A DNA stretch of 39,406 bases from Thermoplasmatota archaeon (GCA_029259055.1 JAPDJP010000019.1:1-39406), one strand, 5' to 3'. Numbered from the stretch's first letter, positions 8,801 to 17,152 are shown. Notes: generated from the sequence alone by a model not told the origin. Translations and numbers: made by a program.

Positions 8801-11071
8801 GATGTATATGCATGCGATTATGATGATGATGGAGATGTTGAAGTAATAGTTGCCAACATGCCGAATAATCCAGGAGATCCACAAGTATTGGCATATGCTT
8901 GGAACAATACAACAAATGAATTTGAACTTGAGTTAACATGGGCAAGTGGCTCAGCAAATGAGTGCCCAATGGTATGGAGTGGAGACGTTGACGGAGATGG
9001 ATTAACAGAAGTGGTAGCGGCATTATCATATGATTATAAAGTTATAGCTCTTAACTATGTAAATGGCTCATGGATAGCAGAAACAGTTTATGATGGATTT
9101 GCACTTCCACCATATGGAGTAGGCTGTGCCGACATTGATGGAGACGGAGTAGATGAAATAGCAGTTGGAGTCGCAGATGGTACAGCCTGTTATATCTTTG
9201 ATTGGAACGGTGCTGGATGGGATATTGTATGGCAGGATAGCTATCCAGGAGAGGAGGAAGTAATTGAAGCAGTAGCCATGGGAGATGCTGATAATGATGG
9301 AGATATAGAAGCATTGTTTGGAACAGATATAGTACATGTAATTTCCCTAACACCAGCAGGATATGTTGAGGAGAGCACAATAAATATAACATCAGGAAAA
9401 CTTGCGGGAGTCGTTATTGGTGATACAGATAATGATGGATTAAACGAAGTAAAGGCCAATGATATAATAAGTGGACCAGGAAAAGAATGGATAGTTGAAT
9501 GGATGAATGGATGGCTAAGTGTGGAGCCAATGAATGGTACCTTAGGAATAGGAGAATCAATGCCACTTACCGTTACAGTAAACACAACCGGATTATCTGC
9601 AGGTAACTATTTGGCATATATAGTAGTGTATAGCAATGATCCATTCAATCCAGAGATATGGGTACCTGTCAATCTTACCGTAACACAACCACTTACTGCT
9701 GATGCTGACGGTCCATATTATGGTGCTCCTGGTGTGCCAATACAGTTCTATGGTTCAGCAACTGGAGGAGTGCCACCATATTCATTCCACTGGGACTTTG
9801 GAGACGGAAATGAAAGTTATGAGCAGAATCCAATACATGCATATGCAAGTGAAGGAAATTATACCGTGACACTTACAGTTACAGATAGCTTTGGATATAC
9901 TGACCAAGATATAACATATACAATAATTATTCCTGACTTAGAGCCGCCAACAACATGGACAACAGTTACAGAAGCATATAATGGATTTATATCATCTTCC
10001 TCAGTAATTACAATTCATGGAGAAGACAATAGCGGAATATTCTATATCCATTATATAGTAGATGGTGGAGCGGAACAGGTAGGCGAGCAGAATAGCGAAA
10101 TCTATATACAATTCGATACAGTTGGTATGCACACTTTAGAATATTGGGGCGTTGATGAAGTAGGAAATGAAGAAACACACCATGTAGAAGTATATTATGT
10201 AGATGCAACCCCACCAACAACACAAATCACTTTCAATCCACCTTCCACATATGAGGATGGTATCCATATAATCACACCAACTACGCAAATTCTGTTTGTA
10301 TCAACTGATAATACAGGCGTTGCAGCTACTTACTATAGAATAACAACTGAAGGAAATACAACAGATTGGATGGTATACACAGCACCATTTACTTTGGATG
10401 TAGGAACATATACCATAGATTATTACAGTATAGATAATTTAGGAAATATTGAAACAGCAAAAACAGCATCTATACTTGTTAGTCAGGATTTAGCTCCAAT
10501 AACGACTTGCTATTTAGAGCCACCATCTCCAAATGGAAATAATGGATGGTACACAACTGACGTTACAGTAAGCTTTGAAGCTACTGATGGAGATGGAATA
10601 AGAACAATCTACTATAGAATAAATGAGGGAGAATGGAATGAATATACAATGCCATTCAAGCTTTCCCAAGATGGTATATATGTAATAGATTACTATAGTA
10701 TTGACAGTATCGGAATGAAAGAAAGCGTTAAAACGATTGTAGTGAAAATCGATAAAACCGCACCAAGCATTGATGTAAAGAAACCAAGAAATGCATTGTA
10801 TATATTTGATAGAGAAATAATGCCATTTGTAAAAACAATTGCTATTGGTAAACTAACCATTGAAGCCAAATCACAAGAAGTTACATCTGGTATAGATACA
10901 ACAATTATTAAGATAAACAATGAAATTAAAGAAACAGCAGGCGAAGAGATAAGCTATACATGGAATGAATTTGCAATAGGAAAACAAGAAATAAGCATTG
11001 TTGCATATGACAAAGCAGGAAACAAAGCAGTGAGAACAATCGATGTAGTAATCTTTAACTTTGGCCTATAA
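2837..11071 (+). CDS. Giant secreted C25 (gingipain-like) peptidase with adhesin modules
   Basis: 2744 residues with a signal peptide at about 1-24. A propeptide precedes a C25 caspase-fold peptidase at about 228-638; the likely catalytic pair is His491 (LGHGN) and Cys521 (SQACDSG). Then come CARDB-like modules (640-850), a GATase-like domain (852-1075) with no nucleophilic Cys at its SGQN elbow, more CARDB modules (1075-1285), two choice-of-anchor J domains (about 1332-1483 and 1488-1643), an Ig-like and a CARDB module, and an FG-GAP-type propeller with DxDxDG-like calcium loops (about 1868-2215). A PKD domain (about 2285-2367), OmpL47-like repeats and the shared C-terminal Ig-like domain (about 2643-2744) complete it. 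Many N-x-S/T sequons are present. The likely role is extracellular Cys-dependent proteolysis, tethered or in a surface layer. Specificity is unknown. Confidence 0.9.
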   Translation: MKGKVVSLAVVLMLVGSITAIPIRAMNDPNTLTYPISFSGIEIKEKEIKGMTFTEVLLPEVPTIGNPGEPMLPVKSVGILLPPAKDIAYIEVTPLSSIQIPINNYIAPAPEPVPIGYPAPKKLTINKEVYTSDEPYPREIYQNLGVQYARGFPILTLNIFPVQYIPAQNKIIFHQDITIKLHLKEGKVSSLYRGLGEDKEWIKNLIINPEIINSYHDVQPMSYPGGICDPADSYDYVIITSEALNETTGYEYNWSDLLQSKISKGLSATKVTVEQIDACPDYWNTTNPLFNDTQCHIREFIRDAYSDWGAKYFLLGGDWDGVDNHVPFRYLYDDQYEYMNIPSDYYYSHLDGNFNADEDNYWGENTDNIDLYSEVFVGRVPVGNAAEVSVFVKKTLEYEAYMDKDFLEEACMYGGNLGWAVTSAEYKEEIHHGSANWTGFYTYGFDDYNAANPGNEYNVTCVYYDWGASIPDDYKNRVNNDLVHITNHLGHGNHWIALEMDISELATLTNTKYFFVYSQACDSGSYDENAPDDCAVAFLLCNVTLEEHGIFAGVFNTRYGWGNSGSTNGSSQWLDRLFWDAFFNPSAGGSNELYWHLGAAFEYSKDMHAPYIGWDVHKFVQYDNHLFGDPEVMLHKPLVAEHNIGITSVDVNDHLPPNTNVTINVTLVNNGNNSYQEVWVRLRINGTEVDNQTIYNFTKNTYRQVTLHWVTPSSGWYVLTVNATIGVPPGIVENYTLDNEKSLDVVIGPDIAVMDITAPDYLGIGYAQPVKATIANLGVTDEPSITIQLIANNTVVNSTVISLNSGESTEVTFMWDGTTSGEGIYDVIIHAVPVAGESYLKNQNKSHTVEVFYPHGLLLLVDDDNDDEGEEPYEKWYINAIYKAHWVFDLWDIDDDGVPPASYMSNYSAVIWETGDTGDTFGWDYYPALDASERAAIQDYLTNYSGRLFISGQNIAQDAQNEGWTDWLATYFHANLSTTDTGVVDMEGVTGDPIGHNLSFIIASGDGANNQYSPDGIEATADAQTSFIYEGTSYEGAVHYRGIYSVVFFSFGFEAIYDFATRTTVMQRVLNWLVAEHDIAVLSLDVPDYAVPSTTIYVNATIFNGGINPESNILVNFTVDGVVMDSVVIPSLNPAQSTVVSFTWTPSAGVYTVGVEVQPVPGENITINNQLYKQVIVGPDIAITGYIIHYKGDVDYLFYGENHTITVMVKNMGVIDVSNVEIQLLENGSLVDSKVISLSAGESINIDLYWTPWTTGLRFVTLHAVPVADEYMVANNWLNTTVLVKKVPDMEIAPLSIVYSIEQGNIESTYINISNVGYGDLYYNITTKAPSIEEDFDSLFPPEGWEIKDLGDATGDSWQVTSYNAYSGTYSAYVPYGPSGIFQDEWLITPFITLPSDNPYISFYHMADWASWDTAPNHLMISLDGVTWTVIGDYYYDNGTLPEVWTEENISLASYAGMAVKFAWHYQSEYGEDWYIDEIKVGSDSGVIFEEGFEVFPPPGWERYDYGSSGDGWNTNDWHLYYDPTYGWVARVYYSPVENQDEWLVSPIIDCSGMQEVYLRFWHYWHTGFTPGAYGSVYLSLDGGATWSIEIANFTYPNDDIGYKEYNITQWAAGQSQVRIRWRYVAYNDWWWMLDNIEITGSANWIQCSPSSGIVSPFDYQNITVTFDARYLEVGTYNASIIVESNDPHSSLGNGGLTVTIPVTLNVTPLPHNIGIIDAEIPNVAYLYTATPINATIKNKGTNDESNILVELLIDNISIDSYTIPYLAAGATTTITFTWTPTSKGMHEVRIYAHPVAGENVTLDNNYTKLVEVRGRPAIWVSPTSFDFALLPGETVQDTLTIGNDIAATDNLTFYIALAGNYGGGWIEQWSHQWGDSGHSQHAQPIGDIDEDGINEIIMGGYASAGCHIYSYNASAGTYEEEYFWTYPGGWYDTPSGSCVIDLDDDGDLEFVTSWAYSGQDGIHAHDWDGSNLTELDYETIPGSYIVFDVYACDYDDDGDVEVIVANMPNNPGDPQVLAYAWNNTTNEFELELTWASGSANECPMVWSGDVDGDGLTEVVAALSYDYKVIALNYVNGSWIAETVYDGFALPPYGVGCADIDGDGVDEIAVGVADGTACYIFDWNGAGWDIVWQDSYPGEEEVIEAVAMGDADNDGDIEALFGTDIVHVISLTPAGYVEESTINITSGKLAGVVIGDTDNDGLNEVKANDIISGPGKEWIVEWMNGWLSVEPMNGTLGIGESMPLTVTVNTTGLSAGNYLAYIVVYSNDPFNPEIWVPVNLTVTQPLTADADGPYYGAPGVPIQFYGSATGGVPPYSFHWDFGDGNESYEQNPIHAYASEGNYTVTLTVTDSFGYTDQDITYTIIIPDLEPPTTWTTVTEAYNGFISSSSVITIHGEDNSGIFYIHYIVDGGAEQVGEQNSEIYIQFDTVGMHTLEYWGVDEVGNEETHHVEVYYVDATPPTTQITFNPPSTYEDGIHIITPTTQILFVSTDNTGVAATYYRITTEGNTTDWMVYTAPFTLDVGTYTIDYYSIDNLGNIETAKTASILVSQDLAPITTCYLEPPSPNGNNGWYTTDVTVSFEATDGDGIRTIYYRINEGEWNEYTMPFKLSQDGIYVIDYYSIDSIGMKESVKTIVVKIDKTAPSIDVKKPRNALYIFDREIMPFVKTIAIGKLTIEAKSQEVTSGIDTTIIKINNEIKETAGEEISYTWNEFAIGKQEISIVAYDKAGNKAVRTIDVVIFNFGL

Positions 11072-11079
11072 CCCCCCTC
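10946..11079. repeat. Near-identical C-terminal patch, copy 2
   Basis: Pairs with 2606-2739 (offset 8340 bp, two mismatches in 134 bp). The two copies are direct repeats flanking the whole C25 gene. Confidence 0.93.
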
Positions 11080-11095
11080 CCCCCTTCATAATTTT
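11072..11095 (+). terminator. C-rich 3' tract after the giant C25 gene
   Basis: The stop is followed by ACCCCCCTCCCCCCTT and CATAATTTT, then the ATG of the UbiA gene 25 nt after the stop. This is the second of three similar post-stop C-rich tracts. The tract leaves almost no room for a separate promoter, so the downstream gene may depend on readthrough or use a promoter inside the upstream gene. Confidence 0.35.
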
Positions 11096-12676
11096 ATGAA
11101 AACTAATAGAATTTTTGAAAAAATTGATAAATTAATAAATTTTGTAGAAAAGGAGAGACTTGGTATATTAGGAGTATTTATTTTAGTTTCAATAATTATT
11201 TCAGTTAGAACATTTTTAGAAGCTTCTTTATCACCGTCTTGGAGGAAATTTTATGGTGCCTTTTTTTATGCCCATACCATGGCTTTTTATGTTCCCCAAT
11301 TTCTGGGGATGCTCCTCCTTCTTAAAATATTTACAGGAGAAAAACTAATTAAGTTAGCAAATTTAGCTTCTCTTGGATTCATAATAACAATATTTCCCCC
11401 CATTTATGATTTTGTAATCTGTAATAGAAAATATGGATATGCATATCTGTCTTATGAAAAAATACCCAAAATGCTAACCAGTTTTTATTTAAAATATCCA
11501 TCACAATTCCACCAATTAAGCAATGGACAAGTATTACAATTTATCATTTTATTTACACTAGCAACAATATATATGATATTTAAAACTAAATCGCTGATAA
11601 AGTCTATTACATTCCCAATAATAATTTATTTTGGCGCCCCCCTTACGGCTTTTCCAACTCTCAATCCATTTTTAGCAAAATTAAATGAAATAAAAGCAAC
11701 CACCAATTATCCATTAGCTGTTGAATCTGTATTGTATCTATTTAATTATATACTTGTTTCGGCCATTATTTCTTTGTTAATCTTATTTGTGATATATAAA
11801 AGAAAAATTATTAATATATTTAAAAGCATGAGATTAATGCCTACTGCGCATTTTTTATTGATGGTTATAATCGGCATAATAATTGCTAACCAAATAAATA
11901 TGATAAAAGTATTTTCAATGCCATGGGAAGTAGAAACTGGGTTGGTGGGCATTGCTCTATTTTCCACCTTCTTATTATGGCAATATGCAGTATGGATTAA
12001 TCATGTATATGATTACGAAATTGACCAAATAACAGCAAAAGAAAGGGCTCTACCACAAGGTATACTTAATGTAAAGGCGGTCAAAGAAACAGCATTTGTA
12101 CTTTGTATTATTTCTATTTCCTTATCTTTTTTGTTAGGGTATGCTTTTTTTATGGCTATATTAGCTGCTTTTTTAGCTTATATATATTCATGCCCTCCAT
12201 TTAGACTCAGAAATACCATTTTTTCTTCTTTATTTATTGGCGCTGGCTCTATGATGGCTTTCTTCTACGGGTATTTTGTGCCTTCTCCATCCATGATAAG
12301 ATATGAATGGTTTATATATTCCACAATACCAAATATGGAAACAATATTTATTGGAATTTTAATTTTCGTTATATTATCGGTTGGTTCAACAATAAAAGAT
12401 ATAAAAGATTATGAAGGCGATAGAAAAGCGGGAGTAAAAAATATTTTTACTGTTTTTGGAATCGAAAAAGGAACAAAAATAGCAACAGTCCTGATATTTT
12501 TAGCCATTAATATGCCATTGTTGATAATTCATGATTTAATCGATTTTATCTTCCTCCCTTTCTATGCTCTTTTAACATCCCTTTATTTCTTAAAGAAAAA
12601 AAATTTTCAGTTAACATTCCTATTGTATATGATTGGTTTATTGTATTGTTTGGTCAGATGGATGAAAATTTTATAG
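11096..12676 (+). CDS. UbiA-family prenyltransferase with long N-terminal membrane extension
   Basis: 526 residues, very hydrophobic, with many transmembrane helices. The C-terminal ~280 residues match the UbiA family. The first Asp-rich motif reads NHVYDYEID at 302-310, which keeps N302, D306 and D310 but has His303 where many members have Asp. The second reads DIKDYEGD at 435-442, followed by a conserved G and N. Family members join polyprenyl diphosphates to acceptors; in archaea one paralogue makes digeranylgeranylglyceryl phosphate, others make quinones or hemes. The first ~240 residues add several helices not found in ordinary ~290-residue members. No ribosome binding site precedes the ATG, and the preceding giant gene ends 25 nt upstream. 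The substrate is not determined. Confidence 0.8.
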   Translation: MKTNRIFEKIDKLINFVEKERLGILGVFILVSIIISVRTFLEASLSPSWRKFYGAFFYAHTMAFYVPQFLGMLLLLKIFTGEKLIKLANLASLGFIITIFPPIYDFVICNRKYGYAYLSYEKIPKMLTSFYLKYPSQFHQLSNGQVLQFIILFTLATIYMIFKTKSLIKSITFPIIIYFGAPLTAFPTLNPFLAKLNEIKATTNYPLAVESVLYLFNYILVSAIISLLILFVIYKRKIINIFKSMRLMPTAHFLLMVIIGIIIANQINMIKVFSMPWEVETGLVGIALFSTFLLWQYAVWINHVYDYEIDQITAKERALPQGILNVKAVKETAFVLCIISISLSFLLGYAFFMAILAAFLAYIYSCPPFRLRNTIFSSLFIGAGSMMAFFYGYFVPSPSMIRYEWFIYSTIPNMETIFIGILIFVILSVGSTIKDIKDYEGDRKAGVKNIFTVFGIEKGTKIATVLIFLAINMPLLIIHDLIDFIFLPFYALLTSLYFLKKKNFQLTFLLYMIGLLYCLVRWMKIL

Positions 12677-12680
12677 GGAG

Positions 12681-12736
12681 ATTTGTGACAAAAACCTTTA
12701 AATACTCCTTTTTGTATACATATTTGGAGGCAAAAA
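12681..12736 (+). promoter_or_regulatory. Promoter and leader of the 1471-residue secreted protein
   Basis: The palindrome TTTGTGACAAA lies at 12682-12692 (half-site TTTGT, one central base). A TATA box TTTAAATA follows at 12697-12704 with a CC element just before it. GGAGG lies at 12726-12730, six A and one C before the ATG. The layout matches the promoter at 2771-2836. Regulation by a shared factor is inferred. Confidence 0.6.
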
Positions 12737-15700
12737 ATGAAAGCGAAAGGTTGGAAATTGTTGTTGGTTGGAATAATAGCAATAGCACTAACTACACCAA
12801 TTGGAGCAGTAAGCGTTGAAAAGGGAAGAGAAACAAATAACAATGATTCAACGCCACAGGGAGACGAAATAAAATACATGGAATTGAATGACAGGATGGT
12901 ACAAGATCTACAAGCGGGAGTACCCCGTAAACAAGCACCACCTGTAGCGCCGTTACAAACTGTTATATGGAGCGAAAATTTTGAAACCGGAAGTGCACCT
13001 GGTTGGACTTTTATTCCACTTTATCCACCCAATGCAGATACTTGGACAGTAACTACTTCTGTACCATGGTGGGCTGATGGTACATATAAGGGAGGAAACT
13101 ATTGGTTAATGTATGATGATGATGCATGGGATGGTGGCATGTATGCAAATAATGGTTCAATAGCATTAACACCAACAATAGACTGTACTGGATATCAAAA
13201 TGTTTACCTGACATTCAACATGTCTTTTGATTCTTATGCGAACATATATGGAAAGTTCTGGGTAAATGTAACAGATGGTACTGGATGGGTAAACGTTTAT
13301 TTCATAGAGGATGTAGACAATGATACAATTGTTACATTAGATATCTCAGCAATTGCAGATGGTCAGATAATCCAGATAAACTTCACCTATGTTGATGATG
13401 GCTATTGGGCAGCTGGATGTGCCATTGATGATGTAATAGTCCATGGTACACCAGCAGGTGGACCACCAACATATCATGATGTAGCTGTTGATATCGTATA
13501 TCCAGAAGATGGTGGGATGTATAACACTGCTCCAAAGAAAGTCATCGTCAATGTAACAAATGAGGGGCAATTTGACGAACCACAATTAGACTTCCACTTA
13601 CAAGTATATAAGGAAATTCAACCAAATCCAGAACCTGTATGGTGTGACGATATGGAATGTTGCTCAGTAAATTGGACATCGTATGACTGGGATGGAGATC
13701 ACTATTCATGGGCAAAAACAGATAAGAGAGCCCACAGCGGAGAGTGGAGCTATCATGTAACATGCCCAATGATGGGAACATATCCACCAAATTCACATGA
13801 TAGCTTAATAAATACTTATCCAGTTATAGAACCACGTTGTCCAGATGGAACAGTTACTGGTGCAGAACCAGTATATGGAGAATTGAGCTTCTGGTTCTGG
13901 ATGCAGGGTGAATTTGACACAATGTACAGAGGATTATATGACTTCTTATTTGTTAAAATCAGCCCAGATAATGGAGCCACCTGGTATCAATTAGCTGATA
14001 CACAGGGACAATATATCTATTATCTTGATACAACCGATCAGAATAATTATCAGAATCCAGCAGTTTGGTATGAATGGGAAAATGGATGGGTACATGTAAT
14101 AATAGATATCACACCATTAATTCCTCTTGGAGATGAATGGAAAGTTAATTTCACATGGGTAACAGATCCAAACTTCAACTTTGAAGGAGTATACATTGAT
14201 GACGTCTGCTTTGCCTTCCAATGCGGTCCATTACAACCATTGGTATTCCAAGGATATAAGTATGTACATAATTTAACAAGAGGAGAAACGAGAACAATTG
14301 AATTCCCATTAGAAATAAATATTTTCGAAAATAACACAAAGTATTGGATTCAAGTTTATCATAAGGGAGAATTAATAAATGATTCCGATCCAAGTGATGA
14401 TGAACAAAACATTTCAATTTGGATCGTTGACTATCATGATGTCGGCGTTGATTGGGTAGATGCTATAGACAGAGTAGAATTAAGAGCATGGGATCCATTA
14501 GGTACACCAGTTGATGTATATGCAAATGTAACAAATTATGGTACATTTGCAGAAGAGGATGTGCCAGTAAAAATGGAAGTTTATGAGCTTGTTGAACAAA
14601 CAATAATGTATGAAGATTTATCCGGTGGAACACCAGATATGGCATATCAATGGATTCATGGTAGTGTATTAGGAGATGACCTATGGCATGTAACAAGTAG
14701 AGATGGATATGATGATACATACTCATGGTATTGTGGAGACGAGGGTACAACAGTTCTAGGAGTATATCATAATGGAATGTATGTAAATTATCTATTCACA
14801 CAGAGAACATTTACAGAATTAAATGAGGCGTATGGTGCAATTCTGAAATTCAGTGCAAAATGGTCATTTGAAGAAGGCGATTACTGGAATATATTGTTAT
14901 ATGACCCAGTTTCAGGATATATATTAGGAAATTCATGGCAAGCTCCATATGTGCATCCAGAATTTGAACTAACATCTACATCACACGGCAGAGGAACATG
15001 GTATAATAATAATGAATGGTGGGGTCCAGATAATCCACACGGAGAATCAAGCTATCAATATAATAACTATATGGAGGGAGAAGGACAATTTACAATTGAC
15101 TTGTTCTATATAATGGATTATTGGAGAAATGTACTCGGTCCATGGTATGGAATTCCATTCTTCGGTACACCTGACAATCCATCATATGCTTGTGGAATAG
15201 GATTTGCAGTATGGTATACAGATGATACAATTAATGTGTGTCCAGACAATCCAGAAGATTGGAGCGGATTACTAATTGATAATATAGAAATAGTTGCATT
15301 CTTCAAGGGAGAAAAAGTATATGAAGAAACACAATATGTTGATTTAGATATTGATGAGACAGAAACACTACATTTCATATTCCCAGCACATGAATATAGT
15401 AAATACATAATAGAAGTTACATCATTGTTACCAAATGATATGAATCCTTCAAATGATATGGCATGGGATCAAACATTTGTATATCAACAAATAGAATATG
15501 ATGAATTTGAGAATCCAGCAGAACCATGGGCAACATATGCATCATATGACTGTACATGGTGTTTACCATCATACTGGCATGCTGTTGATTACATCCCAGG
15601 ATGCTGGTATGACCACAGAGCACCATATATGTGGTGCGGAGATGATTACTATGGTACATACTTACCAAATATGGATGATTCATTAGTGCTCTGGAATACA

Positions 15701-17152
15701 ACAGAAAATGACTTCGAATGGATTGACTTCACAAATGCAATTACTGGTAACTTTACATTAAGTGTATGGATTGACATTGAATCATATTATGATGGATGTT
15801 ATGTAGAATACAGTACGGATGGCTTACACTGGTATCCATTAGATGTCTACATATACATGCCAGATCCATATAACTTCTGGATAGGACCATTACCATACTT
15901 CACATATGATTATAGCTACTTCTATTATTATCCAAACTGGACACATATGTGGCTCAATGCCTATGTAGATATATCACCATGCTTAGGACAGAAGGTAACA
16001 TTTAGATTTAGATTTGTATCGGATAGTTCAGTAGAATGGTCTGGATTCTACTTTGATGATGTTGTAATATCGGCAGGAAGTCTGATATTGAAACAAGATG
16101 ACTTCTCAACATATGGTGTACACGATACATGGATGTGGTTAGGCAAGTGGACATGGGCTGGCGACTGGTGGAGAATGGAAGGAGGAGTATGGATTAACAA
16201 CGACTGGCTCAGCGGATTATATGTAACCAACTTGAATAATATATTAGTAAAGACTGTCCCAGACTTAGCAAAAGCATATGATGCATACCTATACTTCGAT
16301 ACCAAGTATGCATTAGAAGATGGATACGACTTTGGATATCTTGAAATATTTGCAGGAGATGAAATAGATCCATGTACATCTGGCGGAGTAAAGGATATGT
16401 TCACTGGAGACAGTGTAGGATGGGAGAGCGTGGCAGTACATCTAAAGCACTGGTTATTCCAAGGAATGGTACACATTGGATGGAGAATGCTATCAGACTC
16501 GATCATAGTTGATGAAGGATGGCAAATTGACAATGTAACAATAATAGGTAAGTTAGATACAGATGCTCCAGTAACAGTACATTATCTAAGTCCAGCAGAG
16601 CCAGATGGATGTGATGGATGGTATAAGTCAGCAGTAACTATTACATTAGATGCATGGGACAATGTAGAACTTGCAGCAACATACTATAGAATAGATGGAG
16701 GAGAATGGATGCTATATGAAGAGCCATTCACTGTAAGCAGTGATGGAGTACATACAATAGAATATTATAGCGTTGATGTTGTAGGAAATACAGAAGATGT
16801 ACACTCATTTACAATAAAGATTGATAGAACAGCACCAACAGCAAGTATAACATTCCCACAAGAAGGATACATATATCTATTTGGTAAGGAATTATTCGCC
16901 AATCCACTTGGAGGAACAATAATAATTGGAGGAATAACATTCCAGGCATCTGCAAGTGATGCAACATCAGGTGTCAAGTATGTACACTTCGAGATAGACG
17001 GAATGTCATATGATGATACAACATCACCATATGAAATCTGGTGGCATAAATTCGATTTGATACCAAAGAGCTATACACTATCAGTAACACCACATGACAA
17101 TGCATGCAATGAAGGTTCAACTGTAACCTTAAGCTTTACACACTGGCTATAA
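12737..17152 (+). CDS. Giant secreted multi-domain surface protein
   Basis: 1471 residues with a signal peptide (about 1-24, ending near PIGA) and a polar pro-region. About five choice-of-anchor J/MAM-like jellyroll modules follow (about 77-238, 302-497, 623-858, 922-1113, 1117-1272); most end in an IDDV/FDDV/IDNV strand. CARDB-like linkers lie at about 245-293 and 565-622. An OmpL47-like repeat (about 1273-1367) and the Ig-like C-terminal domain (about 1367-1471) come last. The protein is rich in Trp and Tyr and has clustered Cys in the fourth module, which may form disulfides. I found no HExxH or C25 motif, so binding or structure is more likely than catalysis. It shares its leader and C-terminal domain type with the giant C25 protein, suggesting co-expression and a common surface route. 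Confidence 0.85.
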   Translation: MKAKGWKLLLVGIIAIALTTPIGAVSVEKGRETNNNDSTPQGDEIKYMELNDRMVQDLQAGVPRKQAPPVAPLQTVIWSENFETGSAPGWTFIPLYPPNADTWTVTTSVPWWADGTYKGGNYWLMYDDDAWDGGMYANNGSIALTPTIDCTGYQNVYLTFNMSFDSYANIYGKFWVNVTDGTGWVNVYFIEDVDNDTIVTLDISAIADGQIIQINFTYVDDGYWAAGCAIDDVIVHGTPAGGPPTYHDVAVDIVYPEDGGMYNTAPKKVIVNVTNEGQFDEPQLDFHLQVYKEIQPNPEPVWCDDMECCSVNWTSYDWDGDHYSWAKTDKRAHSGEWSYHVTCPMMGTYPPNSHDSLINTYPVIEPRCPDGTVTGAEPVYGELSFWFWMQGEFDTMYRGLYDFLFVKISPDNGATWYQLADTQGQYIYYLDTTDQNNYQNPAVWYEWENGWVHVIIDITPLIPLGDEWKVNFTWVTDPNFNFEGVYIDDVCFAFQCGPLQPLVFQGYKYVHNLTRGETRTIEFPLEINIFENNTKYWIQVYHKGELINDSDPSDDEQNISIWIVDYHDVGVDWVDAIDRVELRAWDPLGTPVDVYANVTNYGTFAEEDVPVKMEVYELVEQTIMYEDLSGGTPDMAYQWIHGSVLGDDLWHVTSRDGYDDTYSWYCGDEGTTVLGVYHNGMYVNYLFTQRTFTELNEAYGAILKFSAKWSFEEGDYWNILLYDPVSGYILGNSWQAPYVHPEFELTSTSHGRGTWYNNNEWWGPDNPHGESSYQYNNYMEGEGQFTIDLFYIMDYWRNVLGPWYGIPFFGTPDNPSYACGIGFAVWYTDDTINVCPDNPEDWSGLLIDNIEIVAFFKGEKVYEETQYVDLDIDETETLHFIFPAHEYSKYIIEVTSLLPNDMNPSNDMAWDQTFVYQQIEYDEFENPAEPWATYASYDCTWCLPSYWHAVDYIPGCWYDHRAPYMWCGDDYYGTYLPNMDDSLVLWNTTENDFEWIDFTNAITGNFTLSVWIDIESYYDGCYVEYSTDGLHWYPLDVYIYMPDPYNFWIGPLPYFTYDYSYFYYYPNWTHMWLNAYVDISPCLGQKVTFRFRFVSDSSVEWSGFYFDDVVISAGSLILKQDDFSTYGVHDTWMWLGKWTWAGDWWRMEGGVWINNDWLSGLYVTNLNNILVKTVPDLAKAYDAYLYFDTKYALEDGYDFGYLEIFAGDEIDPCTSGGVKDMFTGDSVGWESVAVHLKHWLFQGMVHIGWRMLSDSIIVDEGWQIDNVTIIGKLDTDAPVTVHYLSPAEPDGCDGWYKSAVTITLDAWDNVELAATYYRIDGGEWMLYEEPFTVSSDGVHTIEYYSVDVVGNTEDVHSFTIKIDRTAPTASITFPQEGYIYLFGKELFANPLGGTIIIGGITFQASASDATSGVKYVHFEIDGMSYDDTTSPYEIWWHKFDLIPKSYTLSVTPHDNACNEGSTVTLSFTHWL

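Noticed and set aside
8655-9392. Long antisense frames opposite the FG-GAP region
   Set aside because: His/Leu-rich translations are artefacts of the repeated GATGATGG-type codons on the plus strand.
16048-16533. Antisense 161-codon open frame inside the 1471-residue secreted protein gene
   Set aside because: The plus-strand protein is well supported by domain structure; the antisense frame is low-complexity and rich in residues expected from reversed codons.
1-17152. Many short sequence repeats that might suggest a CRISPR array
   Set aside because: The repeats lie in open coding frames, vary in spacing and encode Ig-like and propeller modules.
12737-17152. Metallopeptidase (M6/immune inhibitor A-like) activity in the 1471-residue protein
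   Set aside because: The jellyroll modules resemble those in such proteins, but no HExxH motif is present.
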